Origin: Rheinheimera riviphila
GTDB lineage: Bacteria > Pseudomonadota > Gammaproteobacteria > Enterobacterales > Alteromonadaceae
Assembly: GCF_004005945.1 (NCBI RefSeq)
Contig: NZ_SACS01000004.1
Location: forward strand, 1-64,000
Direction: 5' to 3'
Length of the DNA stretch: 64,000 bases
Shown here: positions 41,475 through 50,906 of the stretch, in pieces
Numbering within the stretch: position 1 is the stretch's first letter
Layout: every line of letters starts with the position of its first letter
Program-made: the position numbers and the translations under genes
The notes under the pieces: generated by a model
Seen by the model: only the letters and a program-made list of their open reading frames with translations
Databases searched by the model: none
Told to the model about the DNA's origin: nothing

Positions 41475-42833
41475 TCAGAGGGCGATTTTATAACAAGGAA
41501 TATATTTGCTGCCAGGCAGTTTCATCCGGCCCTGTGCGACAAAGGCTTCTAATAGCTTGTCCATCAGCACCATTAACTTCGGCTCACCCGACAACACAAA
41601 AGGTCCGTGCTGGGCAATCGCTTTGATGCCTTCATCTTTGACATTGCCAGCGACAATACCGGAAAAAGCGCGCCGTAAATTAGCCGCGAGTTTGGCCTTG
41701 TCTTGCTCCAAATGTAAATCCAACGCTGCCATGTTCTGGTGAGTTGGCGCAAATGGATGCTGGAAATCGCTGTCAATTTGCAATGACCAGTTGAAATGAT
41801 AAGCATCACCGACAGTTTTGCGGAATTGGCGAAGGTCAGCACAGCCTTGTTTTAGCTTCTGCGCGACTAATGCCGGATCATCAATAATTACTTCAAACAA
41901 TTTTAATGCCGCTGGGCCAAGCGTTTGTTCGATAAACGACTGTAATTCCAGGAAATAAGCTTCGCTTTGTTTTGGCCCGGTCAAGATCACCGGTAACACC
42001 TGATCGGCATTGTCCTGGTGCAACATAATGCCGAGTAAATACAATAGCTCTTCAGCAGTGCCAGCACCGCCAGGGAAAATAATAATACCGTGCGCGGTGC
42101 GGACAAAGGCTTCCAGGCGTTTTTCAATATCCGGTAAAATCACCAGTTCATTGACGATTGGGTTCGGCGGTTCAGCGGCAATAATGCTCGGTTCGGTCAA
42201 GCCCAGATACCGACCGTGCCGGATGCGTTGTTTGCTGTGGCCGATGGTGGCGCCTTTCATCGGGCCTTTCATTGCACCCGGTCCACAACCGGTACAAATA
42301 TTCAGGCCACGTAAGCCCAGTTGATAACCGACTTCTTTGGTGTATTTATATTCCACTTCATTAATCGAATGGCCGCCCCAACACACAATCATATTGGGTT
42401 CGGTGCTGGAATTGATCACCCGGGCATTGCGTAAAATATCAAACACGGTGTGGGTCAAATGGTCGCTGTTTTGCAGGTCAAAGCGGTTTTGATCAACCCC
42501 AAGCTGGGTGTGATAAAACAAAATATCGCGCAGCACAGCAAATAAATGCTCGTGGATCCCTTTAATGATCTGGCCATCGACAAAGGCATTGAGCGGCGGG
42601 TTAAATAACTCAATTTTGATACCGCGTTCACGGGCAATCAGGTTGACGCTAAAGTTCTCAAATTGCTGATAAATTTCCGCCGAACTATCGGTATGACTGC
42701 CAACATTTAACACGGCTAAACAGCAATTGCGGAACAACCGGAAAATTTCGCTGTTGGCATTTTGTTTCAGTTGATCAACTTCCAGCTGCGACAATAAATC
42801 CATCGCACCCAGTGGGTTCAGTTGTACGTGCAT
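41475..42833 (-). CDS. ppnN: Pyrimidine/purine nucleotide 5'-monophosphate nucleosidase
   Basis: A 452-residue PpnN (YgdH) enzyme, which hydrolyses nucleoside monophosphates to base and ribose 5-phosphate and is controlled by (p)ppGpp in E. coli. The central lysine-decarboxylase-like Rossmann fold has the signature [16 protein letters not shown] (about 252-267), with [14 protein letters not shown] and a flanking N-terminal regulatory domain ([15 protein letters not shown]). Length matches E. coli PpnN. It lies near queF and syd, as in E. coli. Confidence 0.93.
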   Translation of the reverse strand: MHVQLNPLGAMDLLSQLEVDQLKQNANSEIFRLFRNCCLAVLNVGSHTDSSAEIYQQFENFSVNLIARERGIKIELFNPPLNAFVDGQIIKGIHEHLFAVLRDILFYHTQLGVDQNRFDLQNSDHLTHTVFDILRNARVINSSTEPNMIVCWGGHSINEVEYKYTKEVGYQLGLRGLNICTGCGPGAMKGPMKGATIGHSKQRIRHGRYLGLTEPSIIAAEPPNPIVNELVILPDIEKRLEAFVRTAHGIIIFPGGAGTAEELLYLLGIMLHQDNADQVLPVILTGPKQSEAYFLELQSFIEQTLGPAALKLFEVIIDDPALVAQKLKQGCADLRQFRKTVGDAYHFNWSLQIDSDFQHPFAPTHQNMAALDLHLEQDKAKLAANLRRAFSGIVAGNVKDEGIKAIAQHGPFVLSGEPKLMVLMDKLLEAFVAQGRMKLPGSKYIPCYKIAL

Positions 42834-42916
42834 GATGACTCCTTGTGGGCTGACATCACCACGACAAGCTGATGTCAGGATCGAATGTGCAGGCGGATCC
42901 TGGTGATAGTTCTACG

Positions 42917-44491
42917 CTACTTTTTAAAAACCACCTTGTCCCGGCCATTACGTTTGGCTTCGTATAATGCTTCATCAGCGCGGTCAAACGCTTCGCGGTT
43001 CGTGTCGGCGCCGCGTAATTCGGTGGCGCCAAAAGAAATGGTGATCGGCACGTTAGTGTCTTTAAACTTAAACGGGATCCGCTTAATTTTTTCCCGGATC
43101 GCATTCAGCGGTACCGACAAATCTTCCATCGCCGTTTCCGGAAACAACAAAATAAATTCTTCACCACCATAACGGGCAATAAAATCGGTGTCCCGCAGGC
43201 TTTGTTTCAGGGCCTTGGCGATGACTTTTAAGGTTTTGTCGCCGGCACTGTGACCATAACTGTCGTTGATGTTTTTAAAATGATCGACATCGCCAAGTAC
43301 AATGGCCAAAGGTTTGCCAGAGCGCTTAAAACGTTTGACTTCAAGTTCGTACCGTTCATCAAAAGCGGCGCGGTTTGGTAGTTCGGTTAACGAGTCCTGC
43401 AAGCTTCGGAATTTTTGTTCGGCCAGCCGCTTTTTAAACTGCGACGCTTCTTCTTCCAGCTCTTTTAACCTTGCATCCATTTGCTGTACTGCTTGCAGCA
43501 ACAGCTGCCGTTCCTGACGTTCCAGTGCTTCTTTATCTTTTAACGAGGAAGTAATAGCCCCCAGCTTATCCGATACCATCAGTTGCAATTGTTCTAACGA
43601 GGTCGCGGATTTGGTTTCCTGGCCCAATAATTCAATTTGCCGCTCAATCTGTTGATTCAGCAGCTGCATTTTTTCTTTGATGTTATTGCTGGTATTAAGC
43701 GACGAAACCAACGATTGCTGTACGCTGGTTAGCGCTTCATTTAGCTTTAATAAAAAGTGCTGGGCGGACTGGCGTTCATCGTTGATGCTGGAAATAATAA
43801 TTTCGATGGTGTGCAGACAAGCTTCCAGCAGCTTTTCGATCCCCAGTTCTGACAACAAGCTCAGCCGAATACTTTCGATTGATTTGGCGTATTGCCCTTC
43901 AAACGCTAGTTCGCTTAATAAATTGGTTAGTTCTACTGAGATTTGCCGACAAATCGCTTCATAACGTGTGGCATCACTGAGCTCTTCAATCGCCATATTT
44001 TGCTTGGCATTTAACGCCAGCTGGTACAGTTCAGTCAGGTGCGTCAGATGAGGTAAAAAGGCTTGCACGCTGGGTGTAGGCTCGTCGACTCTATTTAGTA
44101 AATCGCGTAAATCACGTCGAAGTTGGTCGGGCAATCCTCGTTGCTTCTGCAGCAATTTACCGGCAACAGTCAGGCTTTGTTGCGCTCGTTTAACATCCTG
44201 ATGCTGTTTCGATTCGAGGACTTTCAGATGCTCAGTGGTACCGTCGACCAGCGGCAAAACTTTTTCAAGATCAACGCCTTTACCCAGCTCTACCCGCAAT
44301 TTTGCCAGTTTATTGTCTAACTCGATATCAATCCCTTTGCAGACTAAAGACAAACGGGACACAAACTGAGTCAGAATTTTAAACTGACCTTCGTAGGTAT
44401 CTTCGAGTTGTTTTCTAGCTTTTAATGCTGCTGAGAGTTGTTGCTTGAGATTGTTTTCAGTGTCCACTACAAACTTTTTCCTGGCGCTCAC
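42917..44491 (-). CDS. Diguanylate cyclase, DgcP-like
   Basis: A 524-residue cytoplasmic protein. Residues about 1-345 are helical and coiled-coil (ending LKELEEEASQFKKRLAEQKF) and resemble the N-terminal part of DgcP, a pole-localised diguanylate cyclase of Pseudomonas. The GGDEF domain (about 360-524) has DSLTELPNRAAFDERY, the active site RYGGEEF (about 441-447) and an RxxD inhibitory site (RDTD) five residues before it. GTG start at 44491, with a weak RBS and no better alternative. A possible leader peptide and terminator lie upstream (44621-44736), and a TATACT -10-like box lies close to the start. Confidence 0.88.
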   Translation of the reverse strand: MSARKKFVVDTENNLKQQLSAALKARKQLEDTYEGQFKILTQFVSRLSLVCKGIDIELDNKLAKLRVELGKGVDLEKVLPLVDGTTEHLKVLESKQHQDVKRAQQSLTVAGKLLQKQRGLPDQLRRDLRDLLNRVDEPTPSVQAFLPHLTHLTELYQLALNAKQNMAIEELSDATRYEAICRQISVELTNLLSELAFEGQYAKSIESIRLSLLSELGIEKLLEACLHTIEIIISSINDERQSAQHFLLKLNEALTSVQQSLVSSLNTSNNIKEKMQLLNQQIERQIELLGQETKSATSLEQLQLMVSDKLGAITSSLKDKEALERQERQLLLQAVQQMDARLKELEEEASQFKKRLAEQKFRSLQDSLTELPNRAAFDERYELEVKRFKRSGKPLAIVLGDVDHFKNINDSYGHSAGDKTLKVIAKALKQSLRDTDFIARYGGEEFILLFPETAMEDLSVPLNAIREKIKRIPFKFKDTNVPITISFGATELRGADTNREAFDRADEALYEAKRNGRDKVVFKK

Positions 44492-44620
44492 CGAGTTAAC
44501 TTGCCGGTAAGTATATCGTTAATAACGGAAAAAGCGCAGTCGTTTTGGCTGATGCTGTAAAAAAAGCACGATGGATGCAAGGTGTCCTGCGACAGGTTAC
44601 AAAACGATGGTGAGGCTCAT

Positions 44621-44650
44621 AAAAAACGGCAAGCCGTAGCTTGCCGTTTT
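44621..44650 (-). terminator. Terminator between a 20-aa ORF and the diguanylate cyclase
   Basis: ACGGCAAG-CTACGG-CTTGCCGT on the minus strand, followed by TTTTTTATG: a strong intrinsic terminator 24 bp after the small ORF and 130 bp before the diguanylate cyclase start. Confidence 0.85.
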
Positions 44651-44673
44651 CTGGTCCGTAGTGGACTTTATTT

Positions 44674-44736
44674 TTATTTCCTGGTCAGGTAGTAGGGTAA
44701 CCAGGATTGTTCTTCAGCAGAGGTCAGAATTGTCAT
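44674..44736 (-). CDS. Small ORF, 20 aa, possible leader peptide
   Basis: Minus-strand ATG at 44736 behind GAAGGACAG (AGGA, 7 bases off) opens a 20-codon frame (TILTSAEEQSWLPYYLTRK after Met) ending in TAA AAA TAA, 24 bp before a strong terminator. Either a microprotein with its own transcript or a leader peptide that attenuates the diguanylate cyclase gene. The rest of the 44492-44956 gap holds nothing else I can name. Confidence 0.5.
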   Translation of the reverse strand: MTILTSAEEQSWLPYYLTRK

Positions 44737-44956
44737 CGAAACTGTCCTTCAATTATGGGTGGGTTGATGTGTCTGGCATCAACGTTGATAATTTAAACAT
44801 ATTTCGTTTCGAAAGTAAAAGTGATCTTGTAATGTTTCATAGTGGCCGACAAAATTGTTTTTTGGTAATTGAAAGGAAAAGTGTACAGCTTGAACGCATT
44901 TCGCTGGTAAAACTGCGGCAATTCCCCTAAGTTCCCGAATTAACAAAGGAGTCCTT

Positions 44957-46747
44957 ATGTCTGTGTTCGTCCGTCGTTTTGTGCTGTTGTTGTTGATGTT
45001 TCAGGTCTGGTTGGTTCATGCTGAAACGCAATATCAGATTACGATTACCCAGCCAGAGCATCATCTGGCCGATATCGAAATGCGATTTGTAGCCGAGCGT
45101 GCAGGTCCGTTGCAGCTGAAACTGCCAGCCTGGCGCAGTGGTAAATATCAAATTATGGATTTAGCCAGCGGCGTGCGGCTATTCCGGGCGACAGATAGCA
45201 ATAATCAACAGTTAACCTTTGATAAAATTGAAAAAAGCATCTGGGAGCTGCAAGTGCATACTCCAGGTGTTATCACCATCAAATACCAGATTTATGCCAA
45301 TGAACTGGCGCAGCGCACCCGCCATATTGACGATAGCCATGCCTATATCAATGCTTCTGCTTACCTGATGTATACCGATCAAACACGCCACCAACCGGTA
45401 TCAGTGCAATTAAAAGTGCCAACAGCGTGGCGCAGCACTTCCGGCATGCAGCGCGGCGAAAACCCGCATCAATTCCTGGCGGCTGATTACGATGTGTTAG
45501 CCGATTCGCCGATTGAAACCGGTATCCATCAGTTCTATAACTTCGAAGCCGATGGTCGTAGTTACGAAGTGGTGATTTGGGGGGAAGGAAATTACGATCC
45601 AAAACAAATGGTCACTGACTTACAGAAATTAGTCGCTCAGGCACCGACAATCTGGCAAGGCTACCCTTATCAGCATTATCTTTTTATTATTCATGCCACC
45701 CATGGCGCCAGAGGGGCGACTGAACACCTGAATTCGACGGTTATTCAGCGTGAACGCTTTAGTTTCGGTAGTCGCGAGCACTATTTACAGTTTTTGTCGA
45801 CCGCAGCGCATGAGCTGATCCACACCTGGAACGTCAAAGCTTACCGGCCATCTGAGCTGGTGCCTTATGACTACTTACAGCCAAACTACAGTAAGTTGTT
45901 GTGGATCTCGGAAGGTTCCACCAGCTATTTCCAAAATCAGTTATTGCTACGTGCCGGGTTAATGACGCATGCCGAGTTTTATGCGGATTTGGCAAAACGG
46001 CTGGATAAATTTGACCGGTTACCCGGCGCCCATGTGCAATCCGTGGCGCAGAGCAGCTTTGATAACTGGATTAGCCTGAACGGTGATCATGCCGACAATT
46101 TTAGCGTGAACATTTACAGTGAAGGCTATCTGGTCAGCTGGTTGCTTGATCATTATTTGCTGAGTCATTCCGGGCTTAAAGCCAGCTATCGTGATATTCA
46201 CCGGCAGCTTTACCAGCGTTTTGGTAAAACAACAGCTTTCACAGCGAAAGATGTGCAGAGCATTGCTCAGGAATTGACGGGTAAATCGTTGCTTCCGTGG
46301 TGGCAACAACAAGTCGATTCACCACCCAAGGTCGACAGCGACAAACGGCTAGCGGCCGCCGGACTAGAACGGGTTGTGGTGAAAGAGCAACAAGCCTGGT
46401 TGGGATTAACCGGCGAATTTAAAAACGGTAGCGACAAAATCAGCAAAGTTGAACGCAACTCGCCGGCCTGGAAGGGCGGGGTGACCATTGACGATGAAAT
46501 TGTTGCGCTGAATCAGTTGCAACTAAAAGCTTCATTGCTTGATCGAATGAAAGATTTTAAGCCAGGACAAACCATCGAATTGAGTTTGTTCCGCGAAGGT
46601 CGTTTGCAACACAAAAAAGTGGTGTTGGGCGCATTACCGGCTAAACCGTCGCAGATCTCGCCGGTGGCGAAGCCAACCACAGCACAGCGTAAATTTCATC
46701 AGGCCTGGTTGGGTGTTGAACTGGAAAAGGCTAAATTTAGTCGTTGA
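44957..46747 (+). CDS. M61 family metallopeptidase with PDZ domain
   Basis: A 596-residue exported aminopeptidase (signal peptide ending LVHA, about residue 22). The N-terminal beta domain is followed by the thermolysin-like catalytic domain: HELIH (about 284-288) in AAHELIHTWNVKAYRP and the third zinc ligand Glu in LLWISEGSTSY. A PDZ domain (about 480-560, AWLGLTGEFKNG, SPAWKGGVTIDDEIVALNQL) follows. M61 glycyl aminopeptidases trim small N-terminal residues in the periplasm. AAAGGAG RBS. Single gene. Confidence 0.92.
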   Translation: MSVFVRRFVLLLLMFQVWLVHAETQYQITITQPEHHLADIEMRFVAERAGPLQLKLPAWRSGKYQIMDLASGVRLFRATDSNNQQLTFDKIEKSIWELQVHTPGVITIKYQIYANELAQRTRHIDDSHAYINASAYLMYTDQTRHQPVSVQLKVPTAWRSTSGMQRGENPHQFLAADYDVLADSPIETGIHQFYNFEADGRSYEVVIWGEGNYDPKQMVTDLQKLVAQAPTIWQGYPYQHYLFIIHATHGARGATEHLNSTVIQRERFSFGSREHYLQFLSTAAHELIHTWNVKAYRPSELVPYDYLQPNYSKLLWISEGSTSYFQNQLLLRAGLMTHAEFYADLAKRLDKFDRLPGAHVQSVAQSSFDNWISLNGDHADNFSVNIYSEGYLVSWLLDHYLLSHSGLKASYRDIHRQLYQRFGKTTAFTAKDVQSIAQELTGKSLLPWWQQQVDSPPKVDSDKRLAAAGLERVVVKEQQAWLGLTGEFKNGSDKISKVERNSPAWKGGVTIDDEIVALNQLQLKASLLDRMKDFKPGQTIELSLFREGRLQHKKVVLGALPAKPSQISPVAKPTTAQRKFHQAWLGVELEKAKFSR

Positions 46748-46779
46748 TTAGCTTATATGTTCTGAATTTCGCTGCGATA

Positions 46780-46807
46780 GGCAGACAGCAACTGATCGCT
46801 GTCTGCC
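46780..46807. terminator. Hairpin between convergent M61 and queF genes
   Basis: Perfect 10-bp stem GGCAGACAGC/GCTGTCTGCC with an 8-nt loop; no T tract on either strand, so at best a weak terminator. Confidence 0.4.
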
Positions 46808-46816
46808 AAGATGGAC

Positions 46817-47665
46817 TTATTGCCGGGTTAAGCGGATGTTTGGTGGGCTGTAAGGGCCGCTGCTACGCAGTGGATTAATGTCCAATCCACCACGGCGGGT
46901 ATAACAGGCATAAACTGCCAGGAATTCCGGTTGTGCTAACCGCATCAAATCCAGATAAATTCGCTCAACACATTGTTCATGAAATTCATTGTGATGGCGA
47001 AAGCTAATCAGGTAACGCAGCAAACTTTCGTGATCAATGGCTGGTCCGCGATAATGAATAAATACGCTGGCCCAATCTGGCTGTGAAGTGATCAGGCAAT
47101 TTGATTTCAGTAAATGTGAGTGCAGTTTTTCTTCGATCACCGTTTCTGCACCTGTCAATTTTAATAAGCCGGCATCAAATTCATAGGTATCGACTTCGAT
47201 ATCCAGATCGTCGAGGCAACGACCCTGGATCCAGGTTGGCTGAAAGGCAATCAATTCATTGACATGGTGAATAGTCACCGACACTTTATCACCGGCGCAG
47301 CCTGATAAATCATGCACCAGCGTCTGATACAGCTGACTAATATCGCGAAACCGGGTCTGATTCAGACTGTTCAGATAAAGCTTAAAAGATTTTGATTCAA
47401 TCAGGTTGGCAGAAGTGACGGGCACCACAAAAGTCGCTAACGCCACCATTGGTTTGCCTTTATGGTTAAGCCACGACAGCTCATAGGCATGCCAAATATC
47501 CTGGCCAAAAAACGGCAATGGCGCCGTGCTTGCCGCTAAACCAATGGCATCCCGACCCAGTTGACGCGGCACCGCTTGCAGCAACGTGGCATCGTATTGA
47601 TCGGTATAGGCGGTTGCTTTGCCCAAATTCAGGTGGGCCAATAAAGATTCATCAGGTTTTGTCAT
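46817..47665 (-). CDS. queF: 7-cyano-7-deazaguanine reductase QueF
   Basis: A 282-residue two-domain (long-form) QueF that reduces preQ0 to preQ1 with NADPH in queuosine synthesis. Visible are [17 protein letters not shown] (substrate-binding block), the catalytic cysteine in [17 protein letters not shown], and the acid/substrate Glu region [13 protein letters not shown]. Start at ATG 47665, which gives the family's usual length; an earlier in-frame ATG overlaps the syd promoter. Divergent from syd with 56 bp between, as in other gamma-proteobacteria. Confidence 0.95.
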   Translation of the reverse strand: MTKPDESLLAHLNLGKATAYTDQYDATLLQAVPRQLGRDAIGLAASTAPLPFFGQDIWHAYELSWLNHKGKPMVALATFVVPVTSANLIESKSFKLYLNSLNQTRFRDISQLYQTLVHDLSGCAGDKVSVTIHHVNELIAFQPTWIQGRCLDDLDIEVDTYEFDAGLLKLTGAETVIEEKLHSHLLKSNCLITSQPDWASVFIHYRGPAIDHESLLRYLISFRHHNEFHEQCVERIYLDLMRLAQPEFLAVYACYTRRGGLDINPLRSSGPYSPPNIRLTRQ

Positions 47666-47721
47666 GGCAGGCTCGAACCGGTTAGAATAGGGCAATTTTA
47701 TCACAGGATCATCTGAGCGAT

Positions 47722-48267
47722 ATGTCTGAAGTGACACAAGTTTTCACCCAATTACTGCAAAATGCGCGAACTACAGCTGAATCTGCCGACAATAGCTGGT
47801 TTAGTTATGCCGATCCGGAATTAGCGTCACCTTGTCAGTACGGTAATGTTTCTGGTGATCAACAAGTACGTTGGTGGCCAGTTATGCGTAGTGAATGTCA
47901 GGATTTCAGCAATCTGGAGCACGGTCTGGAATTTAGCTTACATCCTGATCTACAAGCTTTTTATGGTCATTGTTATGGCGGTGGGCTCAAAGTTCAGCAT
48001 CAACGCGGCAATGCTGAATTATTGATGGTATGGCATCAGGAAGACTTTAGTCGGTTACAGCAAAATATCATCGCGCATATTTTGATGAAAAGACGTTTAA
48101 AACAACGTGAAACGGTGTTTTTTGCCGTCACTGACGATGATGACATTATGTTGTCGGTGCTCAATGAAACAGGCGCTGTATATCTGGAACACGCAGGTTG
48201 TGAAGTGAAAGAGCAGTTAGCCGGTTCGCTGGCGGAGTTTTTGCAGCAACTGACGGTCGCTGCATAA
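47722..48267 (+). CDS. syd: SecY-interacting protein Syd
   Basis: A 181-residue Syd protein, a cytoplasmic factor that binds SecY and checks or disrupts faulty translocon complexes. Family features are [47 protein letters not shown] and the final [10 protein letters not shown]. Position beside queF matches E. coli. It converges on the DUF2310 gene with 14 bp between stops. Confidence 0.93.
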   Translation: MSEVTQVFTQLLQNARTTAESADNSWFSYADPELASPCQYGNVSGDQQVRWWPVMRSECQDFSNLEHGLEFSLHPDLQAFYGHCYGGGLKVQHQRGNAELLMVWHQEDFSRLQQNIIAHILMKRRLKQRETVFFAVTDDDDIMLSVLNETGAVYLEHAGCEVKEQLAGSLAEFLQQLTVAA

Positions 48268-48281
48268 ATTGACAAGTGCGA

Positions 48282-49055
48282 TCACTGGCACTGCCAGGCA
48301 ATATTGCTGAGCAACAAGCAGTGCTGGCACTGAAAGTCGAACAGCTGATGTAATGGTTCTGCCAGGTGCCACGCCTGACCACATCCAGGGCAACATTTAT
48401 CAGCTTCGGTATCGCAGTTGCGACTACTGCCGCTATACAACGCAAAATACACCGGGACTTGTTGTTGGCGGGCTATTTTCGCCGCAAATTGACGGCCTTG
48501 ACGGTTGAGCGTGCTATTGAACTGTTGCAGGCTGTTTTCCGCAATTTTTGGCAGCACCCGTTGTTCCTGCATTTGAATTTCATCCAGCGCCTGAAATTGT
48601 AGCTGCCAGCGGATCAAATCCTGATGATCGGGCCCTGAAGTTGGTGAAAACCGGTACAGGGGCACCGGTGCAAAATGTTCGGCGCAGTACAACACAGAAT
48701 TCATCAGACCAAAACGACTATACAAAATAAGCGCAGTCGGCGCTTCGCACGGATCGGTATGATTTGACATCAAATCTTCACCCAACAGCGTCAACTTTGG
48801 AAAAGCCAGACCAGCTTCGCCTAATGTCATGAGTGCTTGTTGGGCCGCTGCACTGTGATGGTGACTAGCCAACGCCGCCGTTTCCGGCAAAATAATCCGG
48901 CTGATAAAACAGTCTTGTTGTAAATAAGTTGGAAATTCTCGACCTAAAATCTGACCGTTAAAAATCAGTGTTTCCAGATAATGGCGAATGGCTTGCTCTG
49001 CTACCGGATAACTGGTGTCGGCGATAATATTAAACTGCAATTCAGCGACGTACAT
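48282..49055 (-). CDS. Zn-ribbon DUF2310 protein
   Basis: A 257-residue DUF2310 protein: an N-terminal alpha/beta region (MYVAELQFNI start), FSPTSGPDHQDLIRWQLQFQALDEIQM in the middle, and a C-terminal zinc ribbon with CCPGCGQAW and FQCQHCLLLSN cysteine pairs. Uncharacterised family seen near syd in Shewanella-like genomes. Its start overlaps the KfrA-like gene's end by 14 bp, so the two are co-transcribed. Confidence 0.9.
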   Translation of the reverse strand: MYVAELQFNIIADTSYPVAEQAIRHYLETLIFNGQILGREFPTYLQQDCFISRIILPETAALASHHHSAAAQQALMTLGEAGLAFPKLTLLGEDLMSNHTDPCEAPTALILYSRFGLMNSVLYCAEHFAPVPLYRFSPTSGPDHQDLIRWQLQFQALDEIQMQEQRVLPKIAENSLQQFNSTLNRQGRQFAAKIARQQQVPVYFALYSGSSRNCDTEADKCCPGCGQAWHLAEPLHQLFDFQCQHCLLLSNIAWQCQ

Positions 49056-49416
49056 TGGCGGCCTCAGGTTGCAAACTCTGCTCTGTACCTAACTGGGCAG
49101 CTATCTGTTCAACGAACAGCGTCAGCCGGTCAACTTTGCCATGAAGCTGTGCCACTTCTTCACGTAATGATTTGATTTCATCGTCTTTTATGAGTTCAGC
49201 TGCGGTAAAGTCCGGCGCTGTTGTAGTGAGTGCAGCTTGCGGTGTTGCTGGGACAATTGCCGGCGGATTGCTGCGCCATTGTTGGTAAGCTGAAAACAAA
49301 GCGGCCGTTTCCAGTCCTTTTCCGGCATGGGCACGCACCAGCGCCAAACTTGGGGTTTTTCCTTCAGCCTGCAGTTTGGCGGCAGTTTGGCAAACCAAAG
49401 GATATAAATCGGTCAT
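49042..49416 (-). CDS. KfrA-N-like DNA-binding protein
   Basis: A 124-residue protein. The N-terminal part (about 1-45, LYPLVCQTAAKLQAEGKTPS, LALVRAHAGKGLETAALFSA) resembles the KfrA_N DNA-binding domain of plasmid KfrA and chromosomal relatives; a Pro/Ala linker follows and then a coiled coil (IKSLREEVAQLHGKVDRLTL). Start at ATG 49416. An inverted repeat AAAGTGGT/ACCACTTT at 49478-49500 lies 62 bp upstream in the divergent promoter region and could be its own operator, since KfrA is autoregulatory. Confidence 0.7.
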   Translation of the reverse strand: MTDLYPLVCQTAAKLQAEGKTPSLALVRAHAGKGLETAALFSAYQQWRSNPPAIVPATPQAALTTTAPDFTAAELIKDDEIKSLREEVAQLHGKVDRLTLFVEQIAAQLGTEQSLQPEAANVRR

Positions 49417-49477
49417 ATCGCAGCACCCATATTTAAGCACTCACATCGAAGCACGTATATCTAAGTGCTATGGCTAA

Positions 49478-49500
49478 AAAGTGGTTTAATTTACCACTTT
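49478..49500. promoter_or_regulatory. Inverted repeat in the divergent promoter region
   Basis: AAAGTGGT-TTAATTT-ACCACTTT, 8-bp perfect arms with a 7-bp AT spacer, between the leftward KfrA-like gene and the rightward DUF3192 lipoprotein gene. Candidate operator. Confidence 0.45.
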
Positions 49501-49651
49501 GTGGATAGCATAAGCGAGCGCTTATATTTTAAGTTATTGAAATTTATCTATTTTTAAAATGGCATTGCATTTGCTTATGCCTGATTGAACCAAAACCAGT
49601 AGCTGTCACCCATTTTAAAGTTACTGATCCAACACATCACAAGGAATTTCT

Positions 49652-50017
49652 ATGCATACTTTAGCTAAATTATTCGCAGCAACTGCAGTTGTCGTCGGTT
49701 TATCAGGTTGTGTGGTTGCAGTTGGCAACGACAACGACGACGAAGAATGGGACAAAAGCCAAAAAATTCAGACCAACAATCAATCATTTATCAATCAACT
49801 GCAAACAGGCGCGACGCTGGCATCGGTTCGAAATAGCCTCGGGAACCCGAATTTCAGCGAGAACTTTCAGAAAAACGGCGAAACGACCGAAGTATTATTT
49901 TACCGCACCCACCGTACGCACGGCGATGGCATGACCACCAAAGACGAATGTACCGCACTGATTTTTAAACAAGGTTTATTGGTCGGCTGGGGTGACAAGG
50001 CCTACCAACAACTTTAA
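49652..50017 (+). CDS. DUF3192 lipoprotein
   Basis: A 121-residue lipoprotein (lipobox LSGC, Cys about 20) with an acidic linker (DNDDEEWD) and a DUF3192 domain: FINQLQTGATLASVRNSLGNPNF, VLFYRTHRTHGDGMTT and KDECTALIFKQGLLVGWGD. It is a paralogue of the membrane-anchored protein at 40892-41287. The fold recalls small OmpA-assembly-type (SmpA/BamE-like) lipoproteins, but the role is unknown. AAGGAA RBS. The 238-bp gap after it contains no gene I can support. Confidence 0.88.
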   Translation: MHTLAKLFAATAVVVGLSGCVVAVGNDNDDEEWDKSQKIQTNNQSFINQLQTGATLASVRNSLGNPNFSENFQKNGETTEVLFYRTHRTHGDGMTTKDECTALIFKQGLLVGWGDKAYQQL

Positions 50018-50255
50018 ATCTATCTATGTAACGTGCCAGCAGACTGGAATTGCCCGGTCTGCCAGCCCAATCTCAATCCCAAACTACCGTCCACCGCCCA
50101 CCACCTTTTCCAATCTATGTTCCGGTGGATCAACCACCGCATGATGTGGCACGTCAAACACAAATCTGTTGGAATTTTAACCATTCGGCGGTTTCCGTCC
50201 GCCGGTTTGCCTGCTATGTTGATGAAGCCACAACAACAATAAAAGGCCACCACGC

Positions 50256-50900
50256 ATGCAACAGACCGACACTGCAACCGAACAAGCTTTGACCGTGGAA
50301 GTACTGAACGCTGAACAGCTCAAATTAGCGGCTTCAATTTTATATATGGCTTATCACGATGATCCGCTTTTGATGCAGATTTTCCGCGCTGAACAAACCG
50401 ATTACGAAAAACGTTTGCGTTCGGCCATTCGCGAAGATTTGGCGGCTTTCTGGGATGCGGGTCAGCCATTGTTGGGATTAATGCAGGGCGAACAATTATT
50501 AGGGGTGGCCTGTATCACCACGCCGTCCAGCGCGCTTAGCGGCGACCGGTTCTGGCATTGGCGGCTGAAAATGTTACTGACGGCCGGTTTGTTGTCGACC
50601 CGGCAAATGTTGGAGAAAGAGCAAAAAATCCATGCGGCGATGCCGGCCGAACGTTATCACATGTTGGCATTTCTGGCGCGTAATCCGGCTTACCACCAAC
50701 CTGCTGCGATGCGAACATTTCTGCAAGCTATTGATCATTGGGTGGATCTGGAACCTGAATCCGAGGGCATCGGTGTATTCGTTACCTTAGATAAATATTT
50801 GCCGTTATTTCATCAGGACGATTATCAAAAGGTCTGCACTCTTGAATTTCAGACGGTGAGTGGTACCTTATTGTTCAGATCAAAACAACCGGCAAGCTAA
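50256..50900 (+). CDS. GNAT-family N-acetyltransferase
   Basis: A 214-residue protein with the GNAT layout: an N-terminal helix (ASILYMAYHDDPLLMQIF), a central strand (LLGLMQGEQLLGVACITTP), a YHMLAFLARNPAYH segment matching the LxxLAVxPxxQ acetyl-CoA strand region, and a final FVTLDKYLPLFHQDDYQKV region. The CoA pyrophosphate loop (QxxGxG/A) is weakly conserved, so activity is not certain. It is followed 6 bp later by the DUF962 gene, which implies an operon. Substrate unknown. Confidence 0.75.
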   Translation: MQQTDTATEQALTVEVLNAEQLKLAASILYMAYHDDPLLMQIFRAEQTDYEKRLRSAIREDLAAFWDAGQPLLGLMQGEQLLGVACITTPSSALSGDRFWHWRLKMLLTAGLLSTRQMLEKEQKIHAAMPAERYHMLAFLARNPAYHQPAAMRTFLQAIDHWVDLEPESEGIGVFVTLDKYLPLFHQDDYQKVCTLEFQTVSGTLLFRSKQPAS

Positions 50901-50906
50901 CCTTAA

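Noticed and set aside
50033-50292. Open frames between the DUF3192 lipoprotein and the GNAT gene
   Set aside because: One overlaps the start of the GNAT gene and neither has an RBS or recognisable family, although one reads somewhat protein-like.
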